From: CADEED01 sp035765415
GTDB lineage: Bacteria; Pseudomonadota; Gammaproteobacteria; Steroidobacterales; Steroidobacteraceae
Direction of reading: 5' to 3'
Length of the DNA stretch: 64,000 nucleotides
Assembly: GCA_035765415.1 (NCBI GenBank)
Contig: DASTXR010000083.1
Coordinates: 1 to 64,000 of the forward strand
A program made the position numbers and the translations under genes. The notes under the pieces are model-generated. The model was given only the letters and a program-made list of their open reading frames with translations. It was not told the DNA's origin and searched no databases. Positions 36,643 to 44,998 of this stretch are shown one piece after another (positions within the stretch are counted from its first letter, which is position 1; each line of letters starts with the position of its first letter).

Positions 36643-37392
36643 TCAGGCCGCGGCGGGGCGGCCCTCAGGGTCGGGCTGGGTTTTCCCACCGAGCGTGCGC
36701 GCGTAGATCTTCTTGTCGATGAGGTAGCAGGGGCAGGCCGCGTGTTCCAGTCCGCGCACATCGAGAACCTTGATGTTGCCGCGTGCGTAACGAATGAGAC
36801 TACGGCGTTGCAGCGCGCTCGCGGCGCTGGTCACGCCCACGCGCCGCACGCCGAGCATGTACGCCAGGAATTCGTGCGTGACGTGAAACTGGCTGGAGTG
36901 TGCGCGGTCGCGCGTCATGAGCAGCCACCGCGCCAGTCGCGCTTCCACGAGGTGAAATCGCGTGCAGGCCGCCGTCTGCATGAGCTGCGCCATGAATACG
37001 TAGACGTAGCGATTGAACAGCGAGCGCATGCCGGCGTGACTATCCACTTCGCGCAGGAAGGTGACGGCGTCCACGCGCCAGGCGCGGCCCGCGCCTTGCA
37101 CCACCGCGTGAATCGGCGACACGTTGACGCCGAGCAGCAGCGGAACACCCAGCAGGCCCTCGTTGCCCACCAGGCCGATCTCGAGCTGCGTGCGCGCGGT
37201 GCCCGAGGTGATCAGCGAGACGAAGCTGTCGATCGGGAAGTAGACGTCGCGAATGCGCTCGCCCGGTTTGCCCAGGGTTTCCGAGAAGGACAATTCCACC
37301 GGAGGTCGATCGGCCGTGAGCCGTGAGCGGTCCGCCGGCGACAGCGAGGCCAACAGCAGATTGCCGACGAGTGCTCGCTTGGTTGCCGCCAC
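36643..37392 (-). CDS. Crp/Fnr-family regulator, copy A
   Basis: 249 residues. A cyclic-nucleotide-binding-like beta roll (SFSETLGKPGERIRDVYFPI, LEIGLVGNEGLLGVPLLLG) is followed by a winged helix (FLAYMLGVRRVGVTSAASAL). The arginine and glutamate that bind cAMP in CRP are not in place, and no Fnr cysteine cluster is seen, so the effector is unknown. It is transcribed with copy B (86 bp apart) and stands upstream of ndvB in the same direction. Confidence 0.85.
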   Translation of the reverse strand: MAATKRALVGNLLLASLSPADRSRLTADRPPVELSFSETLGKPGERIRDVYFPIDSFVSLITSGTARTQLEIGLVGNEGLLGVPLLLGVNVSPIHAVVQGAGRAWRVDAVTFLREVDSHAGMRSLFNRYVYVFMAQLMQTAACTRFHLVEARLARWLLMTRDRAHSSQFHVTHEFLAYMLGVRRVGVTSAASALQRRSLIRYARGNIKVLDVRGLEHAACPCYLIDKKIYARTLGGKTQPDPEGRPAAA

Positions 37393-37478
37393 GGAAATTC
37401 CAGCATCAACGCCGGCAAGTCCGGCCCTTCAGCATGCGGCGGTGGCGCGCTAGCTTCTGTTCGCCAGCGAACGGATGT

Positions 37479-38213
37479 CTAAGGCGCTGGCGCGTGGAGC
37501 TGCCGATGCGGCGCCAGCAGGCGATCGGTTTCCCGCTTGACCACGCCGTAACACTCGCAGGAGAGGCTTTCGAGCTGCGGACGATCGAGCACGGTGATCT
37601 TGCCGCGAACGTACTTGATGACACCCAGCCTCTGCAGCTTGCCCGCCGCCTCGGTCACGCCTTCGCGGCGCACGCCCAGCATGTTGGCGATGAGCTCCTG
37701 CGTCATCTGCAGCTGGTTGCCGGACAGCCGGTCGAGCGACAGCAGCAGCCAGCGGCACAACTGCTGGTCGAGCGAGTGATGCCTGTTGCACACGGCGGTC
37801 TGCGCCATCTGCGTGATCAGCGACTGGGTGTAGCGCAACAGGATGTGGAGCATCTCGCCGTGCCGGCTGAACTCCTGTTTCAGGCGGTTTCCCGTGAGCC
37901 GGTAGGCGTGTCCCGCGCTCTGCACGATGGCGCGGCTCGGCGTGGTTTCGCCGCCCATGAACAGCGACACGCCGATGGCGCCTTCGTTGCCCACCACCGC
38001 GATTTCTGCGGAGGCGCCGTCCTGCATCACATACAACAGTGAAACGATTGAGTTCGTTGGGAAATAGATGTGGCGCAGCGTGGCGCCCGACTCGTAGAGC
38101 ACACCGCCGAGCGGCATGGGCACCAGCCTTAGGTGCGGAAACAGCCGCTCGCGTTCCAGTTGAGGCAACGCATCCAGGATGTGGTTCTGCCGGGGATTGG
38201 GCGGGTTGGGCAT
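37479..38213 (-). CDS. Crp/Fnr-family regulator, copy B
   Basis: 244 residues and clearly paralogous to copy A (shared IYFPTNSIVSLL / VYFPIDSFVSLI, GNEGAIGVSLFMG / GNEGLLGVPLLLG, NMLGVRREGVTEAA / YMLGVRRVGVTSAA). The helix-turn-helix follows MTQELIANMLGVRREG. The effector is unknown. A heptamer CTAACAA, not a Shine-Dalgarno sequence, immediately precedes the ATG, so initiation may be weak. Confidence 0.85.
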   Translation of the reverse strand: MPNPPNPRQNHILDALPQLERERLFPHLRLVPMPLGGVLYESGATLRHIYFPTNSIVSLLYVMQDGASAEIAVVGNEGAIGVSLFMGGETTPSRAIVQSAGHAYRLTGNRLKQEFSRHGEMLHILLRYTQSLITQMAQTAVCNRHHSLDQQLCRWLLLSLDRLSGNQLQMTQELIANMLGVRREGVTEAAGKLQRLGVIKYVRGKITVLDRPQLESLSCECYGVVKRETDRLLAPHRQLHAPAP

Positions 38214-38335
38214 TTGTTAGGAGTGTATGCGCATTCGCGCGACTTTGTACGCTACCGCTCAAAGCCTTCGGAATTAACGGCGCTGTGTTCGATGGCGCAC
38301 AGACCCATTCCTGCCGCGCGCGTAGGTTTCCGCCT

Positions 38336-38524
38336 ATGCCTTGGAAATACTTCAAATACTCAACATGGGCGCTCGTGGCTGCCGCGGTCTTCGCCGGCAC
38401 GACGCACGCCGGGCGAAGTGATGCACTCGCTAACTACTGGCCCTGGATGGCGCTGGGCGGAATCCTGATCGTCCTGACCGCGCTCGCGCGATTCGCGCGC
38501 CGGCACCTGCCGGCTGAGGCCTGA
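38336..38524 (+). CDS. Small membrane protein, unknown function
   Basis: 62 residues with two hydrophobic segments (TWALVAAAVFAG and MALGGILIVLTALARFA) and a basic C-terminus; the first may be a cleaved signal. It is not recognised as a family member. It ends 2 bp before the histidine kinase ATG and its last codons contain that gene's GAGG ribosome site, which suggests translational coupling and perhaps a role as membrane partner of the soluble kinase. The start at 38336 is the first Met that gives a sensible hydrophobic protein. Confidence 0.5.
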   Translation: MPWKYFKYSTWALVAAAVFAGTTHAGRSDALANYWPWMALGGILIVLTALARFARRHLPAEA

Positions 38525-38526
38525 AC

Positions 38527-39393
38527 ATGAATGTCGCCGCTCATCCTCCGGAGAACCTCATGTCGTCCTTTGTCAGGTCGCTTCTTAAGCCCTTCGCGAA
38601 CGCAGGCTCGCTGGTCAATGGCAATCACGTCGTTCGCCCGCCCGGAATCGTGGTGCCTTTGCTCGTGCCCGATCTGCATGCCGACGAGATCGCGGTTATT
38701 TCCCACGAGATGCGCAACGCGCTCGGCGTGGTGCGCAACGCCGCCATGCTGTTGCGAATGCCTGCGGGCGCCGCGAGCGTCGAAGGCGCGCGCCTGCTCA
38801 TCGAGCGCCAGGTGGGCCAGCTGAGCCGCCACATCGAAGATCTGCTCGAAGTCTCGCACCGGACCTCTGGCAAGAAGGCGCTGCGGCGATCGCTCATAGA
38901 TCTGCGCACCATCGCCGAGTTCGCCATCAGCGGTATTGCGCCCGATATCGCGCGTCGCGGCCATCGCCTGGCGGTCAATCTGCCCGCCGAGCCACTCTGG
39001 GTTCACGCCGACGCGGCGCGCATGGAGCAGGTATTCGCGAACCTGCTGGTCAACGCGTCGAAATACACGCCCGATGGGGGTGACATCGTGGTCACCATGG
39101 ATCGCGTGGATTCGCGCGTCAGCGTCTCCATTCGCGACTCGGGCATCGGCATCGAGCCCGCGGTCCTGTTGCGGGTGTTCGACATGTTTGCCCAGGCGGA
39201 CGCCCTGGCGCCCAATTCCGAAGGTGGCAGCGGCATCGGGCTCGCCGTGGTGCGCGACCTGGTCGAAATGCACGGCGGAACCGTGCGTGCGGCCAGCCCG
39301 GGATTGGGACTGGGCAGCGAGTTCACCGTGCTGCTGCCCGCGTTGTGGCCGTATGCGGAGGTGATTCCACCGGTGATGATGCGGGATGAGTAA
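38527..39393 (+). CDS. Soluble sensor histidine kinase
   Basis: 288 residues without a membrane helix or a recognised sensor domain. HisKA carries the phosphoryl His in AVISHEMRNALGVVRNAAML near 61; HATPase_c shows the N box NLLVNASKYT, the G1 box DSGIGIEP and GGSGIGLAVVRDLVEMHGG. It has no receiver and no regulator beside it, so it is an orphan kinase. It is possibly coupled to the upstream small membrane protein. Confidence 0.87.
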   Translation: MNVAAHPPENLMSSFVRSLLKPFANAGSLVNGNHVVRPPGIVVPLLVPDLHADEIAVISHEMRNALGVVRNAAMLLRMPAGAASVEGARLLIERQVGQLSRHIEDLLEVSHRTSGKKALRRSLIDLRTIAEFAISGIAPDIARRGHRLAVNLPAEPLWVHADAARMEQVFANLLVNASKYTPDGGDIVVTMDRVDSRVSVSIRDSGIGIEPAVLLRVFDMFAQADALAPNSEGGSGIGLAVVRDLVEMHGGTVRAASPGLGLGSEFTVLLPALWPYAEVIPPVMMRDE

Positions 39394-39517
39394 GCGACTA
39401 CCGCGCTGACGCGCCTATGTACGCTTGCGCACCGACAGTCCGGGCAGCGAGGCGCACACTCGGGTCTCTGGTGGATTCCGCCCCGGTGCAATCCATCGTC
39501 ATCAGTAGAGAACGTCA

Positions 39518-39922
39518 ATGAATCCCCATTCCAAGAAAGCGAGCATCACACGACGCCGCTTCCGCATCGCCTTGCCGGCGTTGCTCCTGCTCGCAGGCGC
39601 CGCGATTGCCGCGCCCCCGGTTCCCGTCACCAACCTCCAGGCCGCGCAGCAGGCGATTGCCAACGCGGAACGTGTCGACGCCGCGACGCATGCAGGCGTC
39701 GAGCTCGGTGAGGCACGGGGCAAGCTGTCCGCCGCGCAGCTCGCGGTCGAAGACAAGAAGATGGTCGTCGCGCAGCGATTCGCCGACGAGGCGCGCGCGG
39801 GAGCCGAGCTCGCTGCCGCCAAATCAGGCGCGGTCAAGGCGCTGGCCATCAACGAAGACATCAAGCGCAGTACCGCGACGCTCGTCGACGAGATGCAGCG
39901 CAAGTCAGGAGACAGCCGATGA
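39518..39922 (+). CDS. Exported DUF4398 protein
   Basis: 134 residues with a Sec signal ending ALPALLLLAGAAIAAP. The mature part is a helical, alanine-rich DUF4398 repeat (LQAAQQAIANAERVDAATHA, GEARGKLSAAQLAVEDKKMV). It is the first gene of an operon with the DUF4398-OmpA gene, whose ATG overlaps its TGA. It likely works at the cell envelope with the OmpA partner. Confidence 0.82.
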   Translation: MNPHSKKASITRRRFRIALPALLLLAGAAIAAPPVPVTNLQAAQQAIANAERVDAATHAGVELGEARGKLSAAQLAVEDKKMVVAQRFADEARAGAELAAAKSGAVKALAINEDIKRSTATLVDEMQRKSGDSR

Positions 39923-40830
39923 ACAACCCAGGAAGTCCGCTTCGTTCGATCATCGCTGTCGCCGTCGCCGCGGCCTTGTTTGCCGGCTGCGCCTCCGCGC
40001 CGACCAGGCCCGCAGGATCGGCGCAGGTGCGCGCCAAGCTCACCGCGCTGCAGTCGGATCCGACACTCGCCAGTGCCGCGCCGGTGGCAATGAAAGACGC
40101 CGAGACCGCCGTAACGGTGGCCGAGATGACGGAGAAAGATCTCGCGCTGGCCGCGCATCGCGTGTACCTCGCCGATCGCAAGGTGGATACGGCGCGCGCG
40201 CTGGCGCAAACGCAGGCCGCGGAAAGCGAGCGCAAGACACTCACGGAAGCAGGCGAGAAGGCACGCCTCGACGCCCGCACGCGCGAAGCGGATCTCGCCA
40301 AATCGGACGCGCTGGTCGCGCGTGCCGAGAACGCCGAACAGAAGCTCATTGCGGGCCAGGCGCGCGAGAATGCCGATGCGGCACAACTCGCGGCCAATGC
40401 CTCGCAACAGCAGGCGGCTGAACTGCAACGGCAGCTCGAGATACTGCAGGCGCGGCCGACGGATCGTGGCCTGGTGCTGACGCTGGGTGACACCTTGTTT
40501 GCAACCGGCAAGGCGGAGCTCAAGTCCGGCGCGACGGTGAACCTCGACAAGTTGACCGCGTTCATGAACGAGTACCCGACACGTACGGCAGCCATCGAAG
40601 GCTACACGGACAGCATGGGCAGCGATGAGATGAACCAGTCGCTGTCGCAGCGCCGGGCGGACGCCGTCAAGGGTTACCTGGTCGGGCAGGGCGTGAGCTC
40701 CACGCGGCTCAGCGCTTCCGGGCGCGGGGAAAACTCCCCGGTGGCGGACAACGAGTCGGCCGCGGGCCGGCAGCAGAACCGCCGCGTCGAAGTCGTCATC
40801 AGCCCGCTGGCGGCCGAGGGGACTAACTAA
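39919..40830 (+). CDS. OmpA-family lipoprotein with DUF4398 coiled-coil region
   Basis: 303 residues. Lipobox FAGC, then a long helical DUF4398-like region with heptad-rich stretches (about 40-180), and a C-terminal OmpA peptidoglycan-binding domain (LTLGDTLFATGKAELKSGA, AAIEGYTDSMGSDEMNQSLS, LSASGRGENSP, NRRVEVVISP). It should tie the outer membrane to peptidoglycan. The final TAA shares a base with the ATG of a 40-residue peptide gene. Confidence 0.9.
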   Translation: MNNPGSPLRSIIAVAVAAALFAGCASAPTRPAGSAQVRAKLTALQSDPTLASAAPVAMKDAETAVTVAEMTEKDLALAAHRVYLADRKVDTARALAQTQAAESERKTLTEAGEKARLDARTREADLAKSDALVARAENAEQKLIAGQARENADAAQLAANASQQQAAELQRQLEILQARPTDRGLVLTLGDTLFATGKAELKSGATVNLDKLTAFMNEYPTRTAAIEGYTDSMGSDEMNQSLSQRRADAVKGYLVGQGVSSTRLSASGRGENSPVADNESAAGRQQNRRVEVVISPLAAEGTN

Positions 40831-40952
40831 TGATGGCGGTCGTGTCGGTGGTGCTGGTCGCATTGGCGGTCGGCGCACTGGCTCTCACCTGCAAGAAGTT
40901 CCGGCGCCGCGCGCCTGCGCAGGCTGCCGACAGGATCACCTCGATGCCGTAA
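40830..40952 (+). CDS. 40-residue single-helix membrane peptide
   Basis: Starts MMAVVSVVLVALAVGALAL, then a basic, cysteine-containing tail and ends RITSMP. The ATG at 40830 shares a base with the stop of the OmpA-type gene, and a strong terminator follows 30 bp after its stop, so it is the last gene of the DUF4398-OmpA operon. The hydrophobic helix plus basic tail suggests an inner-membrane microprotein. I know of no family. Confidence 0.55.
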   Translation: MMAVVSVVLVALAVGALALTCKKFRRRAPAQAADRITSMP

Positions 40953-40981
40953 AGGACAGCCGCAAGGACGCGGAGCTCCCG

Positions 40982-41024
40982 CCCGGATTGGGCCGCATTG
41001 CAGCGGCCCACTCCGGGCTTTTTC
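40982..41024 (+). terminator. Rho-independent terminator of the OmpA operon
   Basis: Fifteen-base arms CCCGGATTGGGCCGC (40982-40996) and GCGGCCCACTCCGGG (41003-41017) pair with one mismatch around the loop ATTGCA, followed by CTTTTTCTT. Confidence 0.85.
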
Positions 41025-41062
41025 TTACAGGGCGAGGGATGCGCGCCGCCTAAGCTCGCGTG

Positions 41063-42343
41063 ATGTGGCCCTTCAAGCGAAACTCAGCACATACCGTTCG
41101 ATCCAGCGAGCCCTATTGGCTGCTGCGCAATGGCATCGGCGATGCCGGGCCGGACCTGGCCGAATCCATTGACTGCGACATCGCAATCGTCGGCGCCGGC
41201 ATCACCGCGGCGCTGGTGGCCGACGCGCTGATCGCCACCGGCAAGCGCATCGTGGTGCTCGATGCCCGCGATGTCGCGCACGGAAGCACCGCGGCCTCCA
41301 CCGCGCTGCTGCAGTACGAGATCGACACCCACCTCGTGGATCTCGTTCGGCTGATCGGCGCGGAACGCGCGCTGCGCGCCTATCGCGCCTGCGCCGCGAG
41401 TTTCTCCATGCTCGAGCAGCGGTTCCCGGAGTTGCTGGCGTTTTCCGGCTACGAGCGCCGGCCCAGCCTGTACCTGGCGTCGGATGAAAAGGCCGTGGAC
41501 ACGCTGCGCGCCGAGCTGGATGCGCGCCGCAGCATCGGGCTGGCATGCGAGTGGTTAGATGCGCGCGAGTTGCAGCGCCGGTATGGCTGCCAGCGTCCCG
41601 GCGCCATCCTCTCGCAACTCGGCGCCCAGACAGACCCGTTCCGGCTGGCGCGCGCCTTGTTCTCGGCGAGCCGCCGCCACGGAGTGAAGCTGTACGCTCG
41701 CACCAGGGTCGCGCAGATCGAGGAACAGCCGGACGCGCTGGTTCTCCACACCGCGGGCGGTCAGAGCGTGACGGCCACACACGTGGTTGTCTGCGCCGGC
41801 TATGAGTCGCTCGATTTCCTGCCACGCGACGTGGCGGATGTGAACAACACCTTCGCGCTGGTCACCGAGCCGATGAACCCGCGCCAGTGGATCGACGGCC
41901 TGCCGCTCATCTGGGAAAGCGCGCGGCCCTATTTCTATATGCGCGGCACGCCAGACGGCCGGCTGCTGGTCGGCGGCGCCGATCTGCCGTTCAAGAACGC
42001 CGAAGCGCGCGAGCTGATGCTGCCGAGGCAGATCCGTCGATTGCGGGAGCAATTCCAGGACTTGTTTGGCGTGGAGACGGCGCCCGTGGCCTTCACGTGG
42101 GCCGGAAGCTTCGCGGAGACGCGCGACGGATTGCCGTTCATCGGCCGCGTCCCCGGCATGAACCCGCGGCTGCAATTCGCGCTCTGTTATGGCGGCAATG
42201 GCATTACCTACAGCGTCCACGCCGGCGACATCATTCGCGCCGGCATCGAAGGCCGTGAGCACGCGCTCGACGACGTCTTCGGGTTCGGGAGGCTGGAGGC
42301 GGATCTTTCCACCGGCCGGCAAGCGGGGGTGACGAGCAGTTAG
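41063..42343 (+). CDS. FAD-dependent oxidoreductase (DAO family)
   Basis: 426 residues from the ATG at 41063 (a GTG precedes it). The dinucleotide fold CDIAIVGAGITAALVADAL starts near residue 39, and the DAO family continues with DARDVAHGSTAASTALLQYE and the C-terminal GLPFIGRVPGM and GGNGITYSVHAGDIIRAG. It probably oxidises an amino acid or similar amine in the cytosol. It stands alone after the OmpA terminator. Confidence 0.85.
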   Translation: MWPFKRNSAHTVRSSEPYWLLRNGIGDAGPDLAESIDCDIAIVGAGITAALVADALIATGKRIVVLDARDVAHGSTAASTALLQYEIDTHLVDLVRLIGAERALRAYRACAASFSMLEQRFPELLAFSGYERRPSLYLASDEKAVDTLRAELDARRSIGLACEWLDARELQRRYGCQRPGAILSQLGAQTDPFRLARALFSASRRHGVKLYARTRVAQIEEQPDALVLHTAGGQSVTATHVVVCAGYESLDFLPRDVADVNNTFALVTEPMNPRQWIDGLPLIWESARPYFYMRGTPDGRLLVGGADLPFKNAEARELMLPRQIRRLREQFQDLFGVETAPVAFTWAGSFAETRDGLPFIGRVPGMNPRLQFALCYGGNGITYSVHAGDIIRAGIEGREHALDDVFGFGRLEADLSTGRQAGVTSS

Positions 42344-42719
42344 ACCCCCCGGGTCCGCCCCGCGACCATGGGACCACTCCCGGGCCACGTCCGGCGCCGC
42401 GTCGCGCCCGCTAACCGGCATGCGCCGGGAGAGGGCATTGTGTGACCACCTGTGCCCTCGCGTCGCGCAGCCGCCGCTTCCACACATGACCTGCGCACCC
42501 GAGCAGCCGCTGGTGGACAGCGTGGTCGACGACCAGACAGATGTTGGACACGATGTCAGCGTTGCCGGCGGCGAGCCGGTGGCCGTCGACCGGGGGGGCA
42601 CGTGGAATTGAGGAATCGCAAGGAAGGAGGCTTGCGGGTTATTGTCTCCCTGCCACCGCCGGGACAATAATTCCGCAAATGCACAAAACCTTTCCGGGGG
42701 ACCCGGACACTAACCCCCA
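42344..42719. other. Intergenic region without a convincing gene
   Basis: About 375 bases after the oxidoreductase stop. Short open frames occur in several phases but none has a ribosome site or recognisable product. It contains an imperfect inverted repeat at 42641-42668 and ends at a TGACACCGG site. Nothing suggests an RNA gene. Confidence 0.5.
42641..42668. repeat. Imperfect inverted repeat
   Basis: ATTGTCTCCC and GGGACAAT (42641-42650 and 42661-42668) pair around a 10-base loop with a two-base bulge. It has no T tract, so an operator or RNA hairpin is more likely than a terminator. Confidence 0.3.
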
Positions 42720-42730
42720 ATGTTCGTAAA

Positions 42731-42744
42731 TGACACCGGAAGGC
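42731..42744 (+). promoter_or_regulatory. TGACACCGG half-operator before the unknown gene
   Basis: TGACACCGGAAGGC; the preceding bases GTAAA also match the pectate lyase site at 48231, giving a 14-base identity (GTAAATGACACCGG). The right half of the palindrome is lost. It lies 27 bases before the ATG at 42771. Confidence 0.4.
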
Positions 42745-42770
42745 TTCCGGACTCCGGGCGGGTCTGCGTC

Positions 42771-43220
42771 ATGGGCTTCACGCCCGAATCGTCAGGCACC
42801 AGGACGTTCTACAGCCTGTTCATCAATGCGGCCCGCGCCGAAGTCGAGCCCATGTCCGAGCCCCGCAACCAGGCGCACGTGCTTGGCGTGGGTTCGGAGA
42901 TCGAATCGGTCAACGGGCCGGTGTTCGCCGCATATTTCGCCGCATCGCGCGAGCGCTTCGACGCGCAGCCTAACTACAAATCCGGGTTGTTCGTGCTGGT
43001 GGACGGCGCCGTGTATTCGGTGCGTGCGGAACAGATAGCCACGAGCATTCGCCGCGGCTTCAGCACGCGCGAATTCACGCTTTTGCGCGGCGACCGGCCG
43101 CAACGCAAGGTGGCCTACGCGTGGCCCTGGTACCGCGAGCCGTTCGTCACGGGCGGCAGCGGCGTGCGCTCCTCCGATTTCCTGCGCGAAATGGCGGCGA
43201 TGGTGCGCGAATACGGCTGA
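42771..43220 (+). CDS. Unknown protein
   Basis: 149 residues from the ATG at 42771; an ATG at 42720 would add 17 residues but would run through the operator-like site, so I prefer the later start. Not recognised. It is soluble, without signal peptide or membrane segment, with aromatic-rich C-terminal stretches (KVAYAWPWYREPF) and segments such as YKSGLFVLVDGAVYSV that suggest a small beta-rich domain. It converges on the gnd gene with 9 bp between stops. The TGACACCGG site upstream is shared with the pectate lyases, so the same regulator may control it. Confidence 0.55.
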   Translation: MGFTPESSGTRTFYSLFINAARAEVEPMSEPRNQAHVLGVGSEIESVNGPVFAAYFAASRERFDAQPNYKSGLFVLVDGAVYSVRAEQIATSIRRGFSTREFTLLRGDRPQRKVAYAWPWYREPFVTGGSGVRSSDFLREMAAMVREYG

Positions 43221-43229
43221 GGCTTCGGG

Positions 43230-44255
43230 CTATCCGCCGGACTTCTTCTCGGCGTGGCCGCCAAACTGCTTGCGCATCGCCGACAGCAGCCGGTCGCCAT
43301 AGTCGGCGTTGCCGCGCGATTCGAAGCGGCTGTACAGCGCGGCGGTGATCACCGGCGCAGGCACACCTTCGTCGACCGCGGCCGCCACCGTCCAGCGGCC
43401 TTCGCCCGAATCCGAAACGCGGCCGGCGAATGCGCCGAGGCTCGAATCCTCGGCCAGCGCCCGCGCGGTGAGATCCAGCAACCACGAGCGGACCACGCTG
43501 CCGTGGCGCCACACTTCCGCGATCTGCGCCACGTCGAATTCGTAGGCATAGTGTTCGGGATGCGCAAGCGGCGTGGTCTCGGCGTCCTTCTCGCGCGGCC
43601 GGGTGCCGATGTTCGCGTTGCGCAGGATGTTGAACCCTTCCGCGTAAGCGGCCATGACGCCGTACTCGATACCGTTGTGGACCATCTTGACGAAATGGCC
43701 GGCGCCATGGGGGCCGCAATGCAGGTAGCCGCGAGGCGCGGTGCCCGGATGGCCGCCCGCCGGGTAGCTAGAGTCTCCACCGCCGGGCGCCAGCGCGGCG
43801 AACAGCGGCTCGAGCGAATCGACCACGGGTTTTTCGCCGCCGATCATCAGGCAATAGCCATTCTCGCCGCCGGCGATGCCGCCGCTGGTGCCGACATCGA
43901 GGTAGTGGATGCCGGCCGTCGCGAGGTCGGCGCCGCGACGCAGGTCATCGCGATAGTAGGAATTGCCGCCGTCGATCACCACGTCTCCCGGCGACAGCAG
44001 TGGTTTCAGGTTGGCGAGCTCCTGGTCGACCACCGCGGCGGGCAGCATGAACCAGACAACCCGCGGCGCGGGCAGGGAGTCCACGAGCTGCCGCAATGAT
44101 GCGGCGCCGGACACCTGCGGACCCTGCAATGCCTGCACCGCGGCGGCGTTGGCGTCGAAGGCGACACAGCGAATACCGGAACCGGCAAGTCGGCGCACCA
44201 TGTTGGCTCCCATGCGGCCGAGGCCGATGAAGCCGATTTCTTTCATCACTGTCAT
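43230..44255 (-). CDS. gnd: 6-phosphogluconate dehydrogenase, decarboxylating (short form)
   Basis: 341 residues, the short tetrameric type. N-terminal Rossmann motif GFIGLGRMGANMVRRL; substrate and catalytic blocks GTSGGIAGGENGYCLMIGG and HCGPHGAGHFVKMVHNGIEYG with the catalytic lysine. The C-terminal part is the helical domain. It converts 6-phosphogluconate to ribulose 5-phosphate and CO2; short forms often prefer NAD. AGAGG lies 6 bases before the ATG at 44255. It is divergent from the second pirin. Confidence 0.9.
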   Translation of the reverse strand: MTVMKEIGFIGLGRMGANMVRRLAGSGIRCVAFDANAAAVQALQGPQVSGAASLRQLVDSLPAPRVVWFMLPAAVVDQELANLKPLLSPGDVVIDGGNSYYRDDLRRGADLATAGIHYLDVGTSGGIAGGENGYCLMIGGEKPVVDSLEPLFAALAPGGGDSSYPAGGHPGTAPRGYLHCGPHGAGHFVKMVHNGIEYGVMAAYAEGFNILRNANIGTRPREKDAETTPLAHPEHYAYEFDVAQIAEVWRHGSVVRSWLLDLTARALAEDSSLGAFAGRVSDSGEGRWTVAAAVDEGVPAPVITAALYSRFESRGNADYGDRLLSAMRKQFGGHAEKKSGG

Positions 44256-44290
44256 GCGTGCCTCTCGCTGAATGGGTACAGTCTATTCCC

Positions 44291-44989
44291 ATGAAAGTCG
44301 TCCGACGCAGCGCCGATCGAGGCCATGCCGACCATGGCTGGCTCAAGTCCTATCACAGTTTTTCGTTCGCCGACTATTTCGACGAAGACCACGTGGAGTT
44401 CGGGCCGCTGCGCGTGCTCAACGAAGACCGCGTCGCCGCGGGCCAGGGCTTCGGCACGCACGGGCACCGCAACATGGAGATCATCAGCTACGTGCTCGAC
44501 GGCGAGCTCGCGCACCAGGACTCCATCGGCACGGGTTCCACCATCCGCCCGGGTGACGTGCAGCGCATGAGCGCGGGCAGCGGGGTGCGGCACAGTGAAT
44601 TCAACGCGTCGCGGACGAACAAGCTGCATTTTCTGCAGATCTGGATCCAGCCGAACGTCGCCGACATCCCACCGAGCTACGAAGAAAAGCGCTTCGAGGC
44701 GGCAGACAAGCGCGGCCGATTGCGTTTGATCGCCTCCGCGAACGGCGACAGTGGTTCGGTGGTCGTGCACCAGGACGTCCGCGTCTACAGCGGGCTCTTC
44801 GACGCCGGCGAAAGCGCCCGACTCGAGCTCGCCGCGGGCAGGCGTGCATACATTCATGTCGCGCGCGGCCTGGTGCATGCCAACGGCGTGGAGCTCAATG
44901 CGGGCGACGCACTCAAGCTGACGGAAGAGAGCGTCGTCGAAATCGCCCAGGGCGCGAAGGCGGAAGTCCTGGTGTTCGATCTGCCATAG
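44291..44989 (+). CDS. Pirin-family protein (YhhW-like, short form)
   Basis: 232 residues from the ATG at 44291. Metal-binding residues lie in FGTHGHRNMEIISYVLDG and MSAGSGVRHSEFNAS. It resembles YhhW-type quercetin 2,3-dioxygenases: HGWLKSYHSFSFADYFD at the start is diagnostic. It is longer at neither end than the family and is only distantly related to the pirin at 7779. Monocistronic, convergent with the metallo-hydrolase gene. Confidence 0.88.
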   Translation: MKVVRRSADRGHADHGWLKSYHSFSFADYFDEDHVEFGPLRVLNEDRVAAGQGFGTHGHRNMEIISYVLDGELAHQDSIGTGSTIRPGDVQRMSAGSGVRHSEFNASRTNKLHFLQIWIQPNVADIPPSYEEKRFEAADKRGRLRLIASANGDSGSVVVHQDVRVYSGLFDAGESARLELAAGRRAYIHVARGLVHANGVELNAGDALKLTEESVVEIAQGAKAEVLVFDLP

Positions 44990-44998
44990 GTTGCGCCA

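Noticed and set aside
42420..42670. Several short open frames between the oxidoreductase and the unknown gene
   Set aside because: No ribosome site, no hydrophobic or family pattern and inconsistent phase; treated as intergenic.
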